Source: Terebella lapidaria
Taxonomy: Eukaryota > Annelida > Polychaeta > Terebellida > Terebellidae
Assembly (NCBI GenBank): GCA_949152475.1
Contig: OX424555.1
Span: 58,323,977-58,387,976, forward strand
DNA length: 64,000 nt
Direction of reading: 5' to 3'
Part shown: positions 1 through 10,916 of the stretch, piece after piece
How the letters are laid out: every line of letters starts with the position of its first letter
How positions within the stretch are numbered: position 1 is the stretch's first letter
The notes under the pieces: generated by a model
What the model was told of the DNA's origin: nothing
What the model saw: only the letters and a program-made list of their open reading frames with translations
Database searches by the model: none
Program-made: the position numbers and the translations under genes

Positions 1-254
1 AACTTCACGATCGCTACTGAAATCAATTTGCAAGGATGATCATGAATAGTAAATACACAACTGATTAAATAAAATAAGAGTGGAAAAATTAAACCGATCA
101 AAACGATATTCGATAATGCTGAAAAAAATGATTATGAAGTCCATAATAAAGAACATGAAATACGTGATTTCAATATTCTCAAGTTCGTCCTCCTTTTAAA
201 TAAATACGCCAGTAGCACGGCTGTATTGGGAAGATACCCGCTGAATATTAAGGC
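1..254. other. A+T-rich unannotated edge
   Basis: No gene, RNA or repeat is recognisable in this A+T-rich left edge, which runs directly into the 36-bp tandem array. Confidence 0.5.
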
Positions 255-1410
255 AGCTCCGTTTCAGGGCAGTGATGTTAGGAGTCACATAGCTCCGTTT
301 CAGGGCAGTGATGCTAGGAGTCACATAGCTCCGTTTCAGGGCAGTGATGTTAGGAGTCACATAGCCCCGTTTCAGGGCAGTGATGTTAGGAGTCGCATGG
401 CTCCGTTTCAGGGCAGTATGTTAGGAGTCGCATGGCTCCGTTTCAGGGCAGTGATGTTAGGAGTTACATAGCCCCGTTTCAGGGCAGTGATGTCAGGAGT
501 CTCATAGCTCCGTTTCAGGGCAGTGATGTTGAAAGTCGCATGGCTCCGTTTCAGGGCAGTGATGTTAGGAGTCGCATAGCTCCGTTTGAAGGCAGTGACG
601 TTAGGAGTCGTAAAGCTCCGTTTCAGGTCAGAGATGTAAGAAGCCATACAGCTCCGTTCCAGGGCAGTCATGTTGAAAGTCGCATAGCTCCGTTTCAGGG
701 CAGTGATGTTAGGAGTCGCATAGTTCCGTTTCAGGTCAGAGATGTGAGAAGCCACACAACTCCGTTCCAGGGCAGTCATGTTGAAAGTCGCATAGCTCCG
801 TTCCGGTCAGAGATGTGAGAAGCCACACAGCTCCGTTCCAGGGCAGTCATGTGACATAGCTCCGTTTCAGGGCAGTGATATTAGGAGTCATATAGCTCCG
901 TTTCAGGGCAGTGATGTTAGGAGTCGCATAGCTCCGTTTCAGGGCAGAGATGTAAGAAGCCACACAGCTCCGTTCCAGGGCAGTCATATTGAAAGTCATA
1001 TAGCTCCGTTTCAAGGCAGTGATGTCAGGAATCTCATAGCTCCGTTTCAGGGCAGTGATGTTAGGAATCGCATACTAGTAGCTCCATTTCAGGGCAGTGA
1101 CTGTTAGGAGTCGCATAGCTCCATTCTAGGGCGGTGATGTCAGGAGTGATATTAGGATTCACATAGCTCCGTTTCGGGGCAATGATGTTAGGAGCCACAT
1201 TGCTCCGTTTCAGGGCAGTGGTATAAGGAGTCGAAATGCTCCGTTTCAAGGCAGTGGTGTAAGGAGTCACATGGTTCCGTTTCAGGACAATGATGTTAGG
1301 AGTCATATAGCTCGTTTCAGGGCAGTGGTATAAGGAGTCAAAAAGCTCCGTTTCAAGGCAGTAAGGAGTCACATGGCTCCATTTCAGGGCAGTGATGTTA
1401 AAAATCACAT
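255..1410. repeat. 36-bp tandem repeat array (minisatellite), about 30 copies
   Basis: The unit is agctccgtttcagggcagtg followed by atgttaggagtcacat, 36 bp in total; successive units start at 255, 291, 327 and so on. Copies near the left are almost identical, while those beyond about 1100 carry substitutions and small indels. Because 36 is a multiple of three the array stays open in several frames on both strands (for example a 12-residue APFQGSDVRSHI periodicity on +), which explains the long apparent ORFs. I see no start context, signal peptide or flanking exon, so I read it as non-coding satellite DNA. Isolated fragments recur at 2004-2026 and, inverted, at about 4530-4553. Confidence 0.95.
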
Positions 1411-1411
1411 A

Positions 1412-2003
1412 TACCGGGGTTTTCCGTAATATGGCCCTGGGCGATATTTCGGAAAATAGCATCTCACCGAATAAAAATCGAATCCGAATTATGGCCCATG
1501 CGCGATCTTTCGGAAAAACCGTTCTCCACCAATACATCGCCAAAATACTGAATATATGACGGATAGGCCTATGTTTAGTTTTGAAATGCATGTCTATATA
1601 AGAGAAACATCAGGCTCTGTTGTCTAGGCCTATTAGTATACTGTTTAGGCCTATTGTATACTGTTTTACTTTCTGCGGTGCAAGTTACTCCTCACATTGA
1701 ATTGAGATTTTGACGCCCCTATTTCAAGCCAATAAGCGTAACATTCACCCCGTTGTGATTTTGACGCCCCTGTGACAGTTTCATGATGTAAAAACTTGAC
1801 ACATGTTTAATGGAATACATCCATGTTCAATAAATCGTTTACATTTTCATCGAAAATACGTTATAGAAAAAATCACTTCACCAAAATTAAGTGAAGAAAT
1901 AAGTAAGTCCGAATTATCGCCCATGGGCCATCTTTTGGGATTATTTCTCGAAAGATGGCCCATGGGCCATAAATCGGGTGGGCCATATTACGGGAAACCC
2001 CGG
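1412..2003. mobile_element. TA-flanked MITE inserted in the 36-bp array
   Basis: The left end (ccggggttttccgtaatatg from 1414) and the right end (catattacgggaaaccccgg to 2003) are inverted repeats differing by one base over about 23 bp. The element is flanked by TA; the left boundary is ambiguous by 2 bp because of a TATA run. Removing it rejoins ...cacaTA|gctccgttt..., exactly the 36-bp unit, so the host repeat supplies the empty site. Sub-terminal copies of a second motif around cgaattatggcccatg (about 1484 and 1909) are also inverted. No coding capacity is seen. A TA duplication suggests Tc1/mariner-type mobilisation. Confidence 0.85.
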
Positions 2004-2403
2004 TAGCTCCGTTTCAGGAGTCACATAAAGAATCTTGCAAAGACGAATAAAGTGGAAAACGAATAAAAAATTCGATGTAAAAATGCAGATAACGGGCCGC
2101 ATGATGTTACATGTGATAACTATAATGTCAAATTCGTGCCTATTCAATAGCGTATCAAATTTATTAAACTGCCCCAGAACTAGCAACAAGCAAAAGTTCT
2201 CTGGCTCGTTCAATAATTCTGATATCAAATGGACAATCATTTAAAATCATATATGTGTCGTTGTAGTTGGTGTGGAAGCAAACCGCGTGTCTGTAGATTT
2301 GGCGTTGGAGCTGCCTGGACAAAGTTTGGAGAGGGGTGAGGAGCGGTAACCGAACTCATTTCTCGCAGTCCGCGTATTACCAATACCCTGCTGGCTGCCC
2401 TAG

Positions 2404-2863
2404 AGGTATACGAACACATATAGGATTGCCATTTAACTCCATTATAACGATTTATGAGAGAAATCACTTTCAAAATGTTTCAATTTTCATAAAATTTCAG
2501 TATGTTGAAGCAATATATATAGCTTACAAAATATCAAAAAATCAGCACATGTTGTTGGAATAGATCAAACGCTACAAGCATTTGACTGTTAGCTGCTGAC
2601 ACCTGGCGAATTCCTCAGAAAGCAAACTCCCAGAAAGGGCCGGTTTGTTTATATGTATTCATGCGCACAGTAACAGCTCCAATCAACATGAAAATTCACA
2701 TGTACATAGAGGAATACCCATAATACCACTATACAAACCAAAACAGAGACATTTTAAAGTGATACATGTGCATTTGGAGGAGAAACTGGGAGTTTTTAAA
2801 TAATATAGTACTTTGATGCCTCATTTTGACCATATAAGGAAATCAATACAGGTCCATAACCTA
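2404..2863 (+). repeat. 460-bp direct repeat, copy A
   Basis: This block, starting aggtatacgaacacatatag, is repeated nearly base for base at 4047-4506, exactly 1643 bp downstream; one mismatch (acgatttatg versus acgttttatg) was noticed. The ends lack TG...CA, and no primer-binding site or polypurine tract was seen, so LTR identity is doubtful. Confidence 0.9.
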
Positions 2864-4046
2864 AATAATGGCAATTTTCTTCACATTTTACAATTATAAC
2901 ACCCCACATACAGAGGTGATAATCCCCAATTATTGAGCTCTTATGTGAAAAGGGAAGACTTGTAGAGAAGAAATAAAACAGTGATTTTTGCACTTAAGAA
3001 AGGAAATATTTTGAACAAAAAAGTGAGATTTTCTTTGGAAATTTTGATTTGACGCCCGATCAAACATGCTCAAGGACAATTTGGGGTTTGTTTCAGATAA
3101 ATGTATTATTCACCCATATATTACCATCAGTTTGATTCCCCTTGGACTAAATATGTCAAAATTTTAAAAGAGTTGGTAGTCCTACCCCGCTGCTTAGCAC
3201 CAAACACTTTCTACCATACTGCTGTCTACACCAATAGTATTCAAATGTCGCAAAATGCTACCACCACACTCTCAATATAGTATATTTCTAAATTAAGCAA
3301 AAATTCCAAGGTTTTAATCTTGACAAAACACAAAAACGTAGACAATTTGTTGAAAATATGGTTTCTGTAAGCCAGAGATCACCGACATTAGGTCACATAG
3401 GTGCCTTGTACAGGGGACTAATTTATGTGCTGTATGAAATTTATTTATAAAACACATTTATATGATGGACTGCAATCGATCAAACGGCAAGAGACACATA
3501 TGGGGTCAAAAATGTGGTTCTACGGCAATATCGAAAAAAAAATATGGTAAAAAAATCGGAAAAATGCGTACTTGACCAGATATGGTGCCAAAATTGCAAA
3601 TAATATACCAAATGCATTCTGCAATGCCTAACCTAGCTTATTTATGATCGACTATATAGGTTGTGGTGATGAATTTCAGAGACACCTAGTATTATCCACC
3701 GTTCAATTTTTGGTGGCCATTTCGACACCTTTTTCGGTTAGGCTGTGTCTGAGTCCAGTAGTCCTCAGTGAAAGTGTATAATATTTTACAGTGATTTGAA
3801 ATATTGGTTACTATATGAAAATAAAGAAAATAAAAAGGCACTAACTCCATGTCTTTAGCATTCAAGGGGAGGGGGGGGGGGGATAAACACCGCCGCTATT
3901 AGCATGTAGATATAATCCTACATATGTAACAAAAATCCACGTGAACGAAAATTATGGTTGCAATGGTGAAAAATTCATGAATACTGCACACTATCCACAA
4001 AACCTGCTAAAAATCTATAATACACAAAATTCCATGTCCTCGGTTT
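2864..4046. other. Non-coding spacer between the 460-bp repeats
   Basis: A+T-rich DNA without a convincing ORF. It contains a poly-G run at about 3868-3882. Nothing else is recognised. Confidence 0.5.
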
Positions 4047-4506
4047 AGGTATACGAACACATATAGGATTGCCATTTAACTCCATTATAACGTTTTATGA
4101 GAGAAATCACTTTCAAAATGTTTCAATTTTCATAAAATTTCAGTATGTTGAAGCAATATATATAGCTTACAAAATATCAAAAAATCAGCACATGTTGTTG
4201 GAATAGATCAAACGCTACAAGCATTTGACTGTTAGCTGCTGACACCTGGCGAATTCCTCAGAAAGCAAACTCCCAGAAAGGGCCGGTTTGTTTATATGTA
4301 TTCATGCGCACAGTAACAGCTCCAATCAACATGAAAATTCACATGTACATAGAGGAATACCCATAATACCACTATACAAACCAAAACAGAGACATTTTAA
4401 AGTGATACATGTGCATTTGGAGGAGAAACTGGGAGTTTTTAAATAATATAGTACTTTGATGCCTCATTTTGACCATATAAGGAAATCAATACAGGTCCAT
4501 AACCTA
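4047..4506 (+). repeat. 460-bp direct repeat, copy B
   Basis: Second copy of the 2404-2863 block. It ends abruptly at ...ggtccataaccta, immediately before two copies of gatcggagtg and an inverted fragment of the 36-bp satellite (about 4530-4553), which abuts the Myb/SANT-like ORF. Confidence 0.9.
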
Positions 4507-4572
4507 GATCGGAGTGACCTAGATCGGAGTGCCTTGAAACGGAGCGACTCCTGACGCGCGACACCCCCTTCT

Positions 4573-5134
4573 CAAATTCTGGACTAACCAAGAAAAGAAG
4601 CTGCTGATTTCACTGCGCTCGGAACTTCATGAGGAGTTCTCCAAGAACAAGAATCACGACACATTATGGAGGCGCATCATAACTGGGTTTGTAGAAAAAG
4701 GTGTGAGAGTAACCCTCGCGCAAGTGAAAGACAAATGGAAAAACATGAAGACAAAATACACAAAGGCTGTTGACAAGAATGGGAAAACCGGGGAAGAGAA
4801 TAGCTCTTGCAACTACTTTGAAGTTCAAGACTTTGACCAACTGTACGGTACCAAAGCAGGAACAGGCCCCAAGTACACACGAGAATGTGGGGTCGGTGAA
4901 GATGACAGTGCCAAGGACACCGAGGACAGTGGAACTTGTGATGAAGATCAAACAAGACCAAAGCGGAAAAGAACAACAGACAAGATGTCACCACAAAACA
5001 AAATGGTACGTATCTTGCAGGGGTTCAGTGAGAGGTCTGATAGCCTGGCTAAGCAAACGAGAGAGCAACATGATGACAAAATGCAAAGAGTAGACAGAAT
5101 GATCACCATTCTGGAAAGGCTTACTGAGAAGTGA
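4573..5134 (+). CDS. Myb/SANT-like DNA-binding protein of PIF/Harbinger type (5' end missing)
   Basis: The open frame encodes an N-terminal Myb/SANT-like trihelix with the expected spaced aromatic residues (FWTNQEKKLL, LWRRIITGF, VKDKWKNMKTKY), then an acidic low-complexity stretch, a basic PKRKR patch that could be a nuclear signal, and a C-terminal helical tail (MQRVDRMITILERL) ending in TGA at 5132-5134. PIF/Harbinger transposons usually encode such a protein beside the nuclease, where it binds DNA and assists the transposase. A HARBI1-like transposase lies about 2 kb downstream on the opposite strand, which supports this reading. There is no in-frame ATG before the domain (a stop lies at about 4535), so an upstream exon is missing or the gene is 5'-truncated. 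The exact left boundary is uncertain. Confidence 0.75.
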
Positions 5135-5254
5135 CTTGTACCTGTTTCAACGATAAGGATATTGATGTTCAATATCATGGAAATGTATACTATGAAGCTA
5201 CACAAATTGTGATTTTATTTTAAAGACATTTTGTTACATTTTACTCTGTTTCAG

Positions 5255-5977
5255 TGTTTTGAGCATAACCTCTTCACGCTACCCGAAGACGTCATTGTAA
5301 CAATACTGTCATATGTCCCATTATGTGAGCTTCTCCAGGTTGTGAACAGGGTGAACCGTTTGATGTCTGTAATTATTGACAAGCACTACGAACTCTGGAG
5401 TATATTCAACTTCGATTGTTTCAACAAACCATTAGGCTTTACTGTGAGATCATTAGAGTATGTACTAAAACACTCAAGTGGATTCCGTGAGTTCTCCGTA
5501 CCATATGCAATCTTTGATATGTGCATTTCAGAGGTGGACCTAATGTTGACAGGAAGTCTCAGTCATTGTACGAAACTGAAAGTTCTTGATTTAACAGGTG
5601 TCAAAATTTCAACACTTGCATTCTTGTGTGATACCAAATTTCTAAGGACATTGATCTTAGCAGAGTCTTCTCTTCTGAATGATGCAGACTTTACTGTATT
5701 GTCAAAGTGCGTATTCTTGGAGTATCTTTCTGTCGCATTCACTGAAATCAGCTCTGCAACCTTGGCTAATAGTTTGAGTTATAATGCCGAACACATCATG
5801 ACTGTAGATGCACCTGGTATTGTGTTCCCACCACACCTTGTTGTGAGTGTCTTGCAGATGTGCAGGAATATAGATCATCTCCACGTGTCTGTGCCATCTG
5901 CTCTCCGCAACATCAGTAACTGGAATGTCGACGACATTAACCTGGATATAATCAGAGAAAAAGTTGTAATCTACTGA
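5255..5977 (+). CDS. F-box / leucine-rich-repeat-like protein (3' exon)
   Basis: The frame opens after a credible splice acceptor (tactctgtttcag|TG at 5254) and runs to TGA at 5975-5977, about 240 residues. It starts with an F-box-like motif (LPEDVIVTILSYVPLCELL, then NRVNRLM and LW), followed by leucine-rich segments such as LKVLDLTGVKIS, LRTLILAESS and LEYLSVAFTEIS. F-box proteins bind SKP1 and recruit substrates to cullin-RING ubiquitin ligases; that role is inferred from family. No ATG precedes the F-box in this exon, so a 5' exon is expected. An AATAAA lies about 100 bp downstream. The ORF sits between the Myb-like ORF and the convergent transposase, so it may be transposon cargo or a host exon. 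Confidence 0.65.
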   Translation, partial: CFEHNLFTLPEDVIVTILSYVPLCELLQVVNRVNRLMSVIIDKHYELWSIFNFDCFNKPLGFTVRSLEYVLKHSSGFREFSVPYAIFDMCISEVDLMLTGSLSHCTKLKVLDLTGVKISTLAFLCDTKFLRTLILAESSLLNDADFTVLSKCVFLEYLSVAFTEISSATLANSLSYNAEHIMTVDAPGIVFPPHLVVSVLQMCRNIDHLHVSVPSALRNISNWNVDDINLDIIREKVVIY

Positions 5978-6073
5978 GCAAAAGTAGAACAAATTGCAGT
6001 ATTACATCTTGTGTACGAAAAACAATGGACCAATGGCATTATTGTTGTTCATCATCATCATCAGGGTTTGGAA

Positions 6074-6079
6074 AATAAA
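6074..6079 (+). terminator. Candidate poly(A) signal of the F-box gene
   Basis: AATAAA lies about 97 bp after the F-box stop codon at 5977. Orientation and distance fit a short 3' UTR. Confidence 0.5.
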
Positions 6080-7186
6080 TATTTTATACGGTGCTTTACA
6101 AGGTTATGTTCCATGGCATTGTGTTTTATACCTTGAAACTCTGTAATATGTCAGTACATTGTACACCTTGTTTGAACTCATATTGACTGTGAAGTTGGAA
6201 TTAATATATCCTCTGATTTATTTTGAAACACATGTATTCTATTTTTTTGGGGTTTGTTTTAGGACAATCTCTTTGGAGAACTGTATCACCAAAAGGTGCC
6301 TTGTGGGCAATGATTGCCTTTATGTTGTACTGTGAAACAAGTGCTGAGTACAATTTCAAAAGTTTTGTGATTAGCTCTGTGTCAAAGGGTTGTGTGTATT
6401 CCGATGCCATAAACATGTGAAAACATGTAAAAATGTATTACTAGTATTGTCACTGACTTTAACTGAAACTAGTCTGTTCTTGTGTTCATGAAAAAGTATT
6501 ATCACTGTGTAATTTTCCGGCCAATCAAGTTTTGAAAATGTGTCATGGTGCTGCCAATTTAGGACATGTATCAGTTTGTAATGAACCGTCCAATACTTTT
6601 TTTCTTTGGAGAGTAGCTTGGGAAAGTAGCTTGATGCTGCATTTCCAGTGAATCTGTGTGTATATCAATTGGTTGTAATTGTCACGCTACTGAGCAGTAA
6701 GTGCTGATGTCAACAGTCTAATAATTTATCACATCTCAAATGCTTATTTGCGCAGTTATTTGCAATGAGTTGACAATAAATGATTTTAAATAACCTTGTC
6801 ATTAGAGATTGCTCTGTGTGTTTCTGAATTGCAGTTTTTGAATGAATAGTTGACTTTACCATTCTGGTTGTAATTGAAAGTTAAAAAGAGTTTCAACACT
6901 TGCGGAGAAGAATTAAAAAATTGTGATATACTGACATGACTGTTTATTTCAATACTCATTCTCGCAACACAGTACATATATATGAGAACAGAAAAAAATT
7001 GTATTCCTTGCTCACGCCACAACGGTTCATTACCAGTAATATGTGTACAATCAGCCTACCAGAAAAGCTGAATCAATTTAACTTGTGTACAAAAACATCA
7101 CGTGGCCATGGGTAGGGACTACTAGTAATTACATTCAAACCACTTGGTAGTTTTGGAGAAGAGAGTACAAGCCAGTATGTGTAGAC
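6080..7186. other. Non-coding region between convergent genes
   Basis: A+T-rich sequence without a supported gene; it probably contains the 3' UTRs of the F-box gene (+) and the transposase (-). TTTATT at 6943-6948 is an AATAAA on the minus strand, about 240 bp beyond the transposase stop. Confidence 0.5.
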
Positions 7187-8702
7187 TCATCTTAAGCTAC
7201 TTACAATCTGATTCCTAACAGCTACACCAGCTGCTGCATTTCTGAATATGTTTGGTACATGGTTGACATGAGGATTCATGCTGAGAACGTCTGGATCTAA
7301 GTCAATGTAGTTCTCCAAGTCGTCTTCATCGATAACACAGAAATTATGCAGAATACAAGCTGACAGTATGAGGTTGCAAACTTCCTCAGCTTCGTGTGTG
7401 TAGATTTCCCTGGTACGTCGGAAACGACCCTTCATGTTACCAATGCTTCTTTCCACTATCTGACGCTCCCCAGATATAATTCTGTTGAAACGCCTCTCAA
7501 GTGGTGTGAGGTGTCCGTTGTCTTTGAACGGTGTCACGAGCCATGTTTCCAGAGGATACGCAGAATCGCCAACAACAAACTCCTCAGGAGAGAATGATCT
7601 TCCTGTGGTAGCATCGTTGTAGAACCTGGAATTCCTGAGGACTCTGGCATCATGGGTACAACCTGGCCAACCACAGTATGCTGACCTAATCATCATTCTG
7701 TGGTCCACTACTACCTGAAGTCATGAATAGTGATAAACATCATTTTTAAAATATGTTTAAACGGAAATAAATAATGAGAAACATAATATTAATTATGCAA
7801 AGAGGATTCTGAACATATTTTCCCCAAACATTTACATACACAAGATGATCACAACACAATGTGATATACACAGTTGAAAAAAAGAAGATCTCATAAAATT
7901 AAAACTAGCAATTCACCTGAAGTTGAATGGATGGGAACTTTTTTCTGTTGAAGTAGTCTGTGTCACCGCCGAGAGGTGCGGCCAGCCTGATATGTGTCCC
8001 GTCAATGAAGCCTACTACCCCGGACACACCACAGGATCTACGCACTGCTTGAGAAATATCTCGCCTCTCGTTTGCGTGTGGCCATCTGATCATCTGTACG
8101 AGATGAAATAAAGCGTACTGACAGCTCAGTCAGCATAGATTTCAGTGGTCGGGTACATGAGTCATGACACTAGACTGGAATATACTCTTGATTTACTGTG
8201 TATTGGTATACTGGTTTACATGCACTATAAAGCAGTAGTGGAAAACCCCACATACATGTCCAAGTGTAGTTGGCATGATCTGTGCTATTTTTCTAATGAT
8301 TTTGTGTGTGGTAGAGATAGATATGCCATATGTGTAAGACACTTCTCTCATGGACTGTTGTTGCCCGATGTACGAAAGGAAGACCATCAGCTGTTTTTCG
8401 GGTGTTACAGGTGCACGGCCTGGAGAATGTGCAGCATCCAGGGCAGGGTGTAATATTCTTAGCAGCTCTTCAAACACACCTCTCCTCAGACGGAAATTCG
8501 ATGTAAAGTCTCTCAAGGAAAATTGGGGTACAGTTTCTTCCGCATACCCCTTTATGCGTGGTATGGATTCGCGCCTTAAACATCCAATAACGGCAGTGAG
8601 CAATGCTGCTTCAGTTCTATAATGTTCAAGGAGAACAAGTTCATCATTATCGTCATCAAACAATAAATCATTAATTATCTGGTATATAAGCAAGACGGCC
8701 AT
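7187..8702 (-). CDS. PIF/Harbinger (HARBI1-like) DDE transposase, three exons
   Basis: Minus-strand exons 8702-8256, 8117-7917 and 7714-7187 join in frame through GT-AG introns (donors CAT|GTATGT and CAG|GTGAAT; acceptors ctgtcag|TAC and acttcag|GTA), giving about 391 residues from ATG 8702. All three catalytic acidic residues of the DDE_Tnp_4/HARBI1 fold are visible: D in GFIDGTHIRL, D in VVGDSAYP and E in SGERQIVERSIGNMKGRF. An N-terminal helix-turn-helix-like segment (REVSYTYGISISTTHKIIRKI) precedes them, and HNFC lies near the C-terminus as in HARBI1. No stop or frameshift interrupts it, so the protein looks intact, either as a young transposon or as a domesticated gene. Terminal inverted repeats were not located. 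HARBI1 itself needs a Myb-like partner, and one is encoded nearby. Confidence 0.9.
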
Positions 8703-8959
8703 TTTTGTGTATGACGTCAGTAACCATCCCGAAGCCCTTTTGCTGTTCGATTATCCTACATTCATTTACATATTTGACCCCATTATCGCTCCCGTACCTG
8801 GTTAGCACTCTACTACAAATCGAAGTCGACCATTGATTCAGGGGCCTATCACATGTCCAGATCCACTGGACCATGACCATCAGAACCCCATTGCCAGGCC
8901 TGGTCACACCACGGGCACATTATGACCGTATCATAATGCCAACATAAATATATACATAT
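8703..8959. other. Upstream flank of the transposase
   Basis: No gene is recognised. It should hold the transposase promoter and any right-hand transposon terminus, but no matching inverted repeat was found on the left side. Confidence 0.4.
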
Positions 8960-9112
8960 ATACATCTTGTCACATAAGTTCGCCCACGTTTGCAGCGTGG
9001 ACAACTGCATACAACAACATCCCCAAATGCAACACGCTGCCACAGGCCCCACAGGGTCTAGCTATCATCCAAAGAAAAAAAACGGCCAAGCCAAGGGCGT
9101 ATTTCAAATGCT

Positions 9113-9688
9113 GTGGAGTGTTGGCATCAGTGTTTGGACAATGACCCTGTCAGAGATTTCCTGTTATCAGGTATCGAAGATGGATTCTATATTGTTGACA
9201 AAGATGCCGATCCACAAGAAACCTATTGCTTCAATTACAAATCTGCTTTGTCGAACAAGGACCTAGTTGGAAAAGCAATATTGGCCCAGTTCGCATATGA
9301 TCGATATCGTTTGGCTGAAGAAAAGCCTGCTATTAAAAATCATCTTGAAAGAACTTACAAATCGGTTCCCGTTCATCCATCTTGTTACAAGTTGGCGGGT
9401 TTGCAGTGGACGTTTCAAAATAGTAAGGATGCCTTGTTCCTGGTCGGTACTAGATTGTTTGGTAGTAGGCTGGCACCTGACATTTTTCACAGACTTACCC
9501 AAGCAATTCGCCATGTCATGAAAAGTCAGTATAACACCAATATTGTATCTTTTTTAGACGATATGCTCGTTGTGGCCCCGTCTCAAGAGAAGTGTAATCT
9601 CCAGTTCCACCGTCTCTTACGACACCTGAGAAAATTGGATTTCGCAACAGCATGGGAAAAGGATTGTCTTTCTTGGTGTCAATATTAA
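9113..9688 (+). pseudogene. DIRS reverse transcriptase remnant
   Basis: About 190 residues match the DIRS-type RT pattern: SVPVHPSCYKLAGLQW, then FGSRLAPDIFHRLTQAI, then the catalytic motif SFLDDMLVVAPSQEKC (F-LDD rather than YxDD, usual in DIRS elements) and LLRHLRKLDFA. The segment that normally carries RT motif A appears deleted between AIKNHLERTY and KSVPVHP. After 9688 the reading continues in another frame (FLGVNIN). The enzyme is dead as it stands. Confidence 0.85.
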
Positions 9689-9769
9689 TACTCGCAACAT
9701 TTTGCTAACGCTGCCGCAGCCCAATTGGTTCAGGGAGGTAGGATTTACCTCAGACGATTTTTGGGGGGA

Positions 9770-10235
9770 TTTTGACTAAGCTAAAACTCCCCCACCATAA
9801 AGCTAAGCTATCTGAAGGGTTCCACAGGGATCTGGCCTGGTGGTCAGAGTGTCTGAGAGATTTCAATGGAAAACAGATTGTCCCATTGCCTAGAAACCAA
9901 TTTGTGGTGTATGCAAACGCGTGTAGGTATGTTAACTGGGATCTGGACTATCCTGCGGCTAGTAAACTCCATATCAATCATAAAGAAGTGTTGTCATTCA
10001 TGTTCGCGGTCAAACGCTGGGCCCCCATGTGGGCTGGTTGTCGGGCTCTGCTCGGTACAGATAGTTGCAAAATGGGTGATGTTCAAAGGTTCATCAAACT
10101 TTGGTATCGGTGAAATACGATTTCGAGTTTGACAAATTCCATATTCCAGGAGTCTTAAATGAATTAACTGATGCAATTTCACGATTACACTCTTTGGTGG
10201 AGGCTTTATGTCTATGCTCTTATCTTGCAAAATAT
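9770..10235 (+). pseudogene. DIRS RNase H-like region remnant
   Basis: Shifted frames encode KLSEGFHRDLAWWSECLRDF, FVVYANACRYVNWDL, KLHINHKEVLSFMFAVKRW and, after a frameshift near 10110, FHIPGVLNELTDAISRL. These match the RNase H-like region following the RT in DIRS elements. The usual YTDA is degraded to YANA, removing one catalytic acidic residue. Confidence 0.75.
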
Positions 10236-10267
10236 GCTATTGGCGAATATCCACTTTGGTACCATAT

Positions 10268-10839
10268 CGTCCCCCTAAAGCAAAAATGGCGTAACTCGTT
10301 TTTGGTGGTTTTGAGGTAATCAGTTTAGAAGGTTTCTCGCCTTTAAATTCCAAGTAAAAGCTTCCAAATTCAGAGACCTGTTGCATAAATTACCAGGTAT
10401 TATACCACTGTAGTTCAATTACTATCAATGTTATTCTTACTTTTAAGAAAATGACTAATTAACTAAGATTAGCATGACTTACGCCAAAGATGCTCTCATT
10501 GACAACTTACTGGACAAAATCACTAATGCAATTTTGGCGTATCTCACGAAGGTCCTAAAGCACAAATGGCGTAACTCAACAGCTAAATGCAATTTTGGCG
10601 TAAGTCAATACCCACTAGTGACGTTTTTGGCGCAAGTCACCACAAACACTAGAACAGTTTTGGCATAACTCAAGATCAAAATGGCGTAAGTCAAGCCTCA
10701 AGATACGCCAATATGTTATAGACTTCTAGTTATCAGGTTATGTTATGGTGCAGGTAGTGGACATGTCAAGCATTACTTTGGTATGTCTCATTGAGTTACG
10801 CCAAAAAAAGAGTTACGCCATTTTTGCTTTAGGGGGACG
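10268..10839. mobile_element. MITE nested in the DIRS relic, with sub-terminal TGGCGTAA motifs
   Basis: Perfect inverted termini: cgtccccctaaagcaaaaat followed by ggcgtaactc on the left and its exact reverse complement ending at 10839. ATAT flanks both ends (10264-10267 and 10840-10843), so a 4-bp ATAT duplication or a palindromic terminus is possible. Inside are about eight further copies of a ttttggcgtaactc-like motif in both orientations (near 10537, 10567, 10596, 10626, 10651, 10680, 10696 and 10793). No coding capacity. Confidence 0.88.
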
Positions 10840-10916
10840 ATATGTCAATTCGTTCATTGTATTTGTTGTCACAGATTTGGAACAGAAGCTTGATCTTTAA
10901 GTGGCGTATTTCAGAT

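Noticed and set aside
226..818. Apparent repeat protein with 12-residue units
   Set aside because: The period of 36 bp keeps frames open on both strands; there is no gene context and downstream copies break the frame.
2404..4506. LTR retrotransposon
   Set aside because: The direct repeats lack TG...CA ends, and no primer-binding site, polypurine tract or internal coding sequence was seen.
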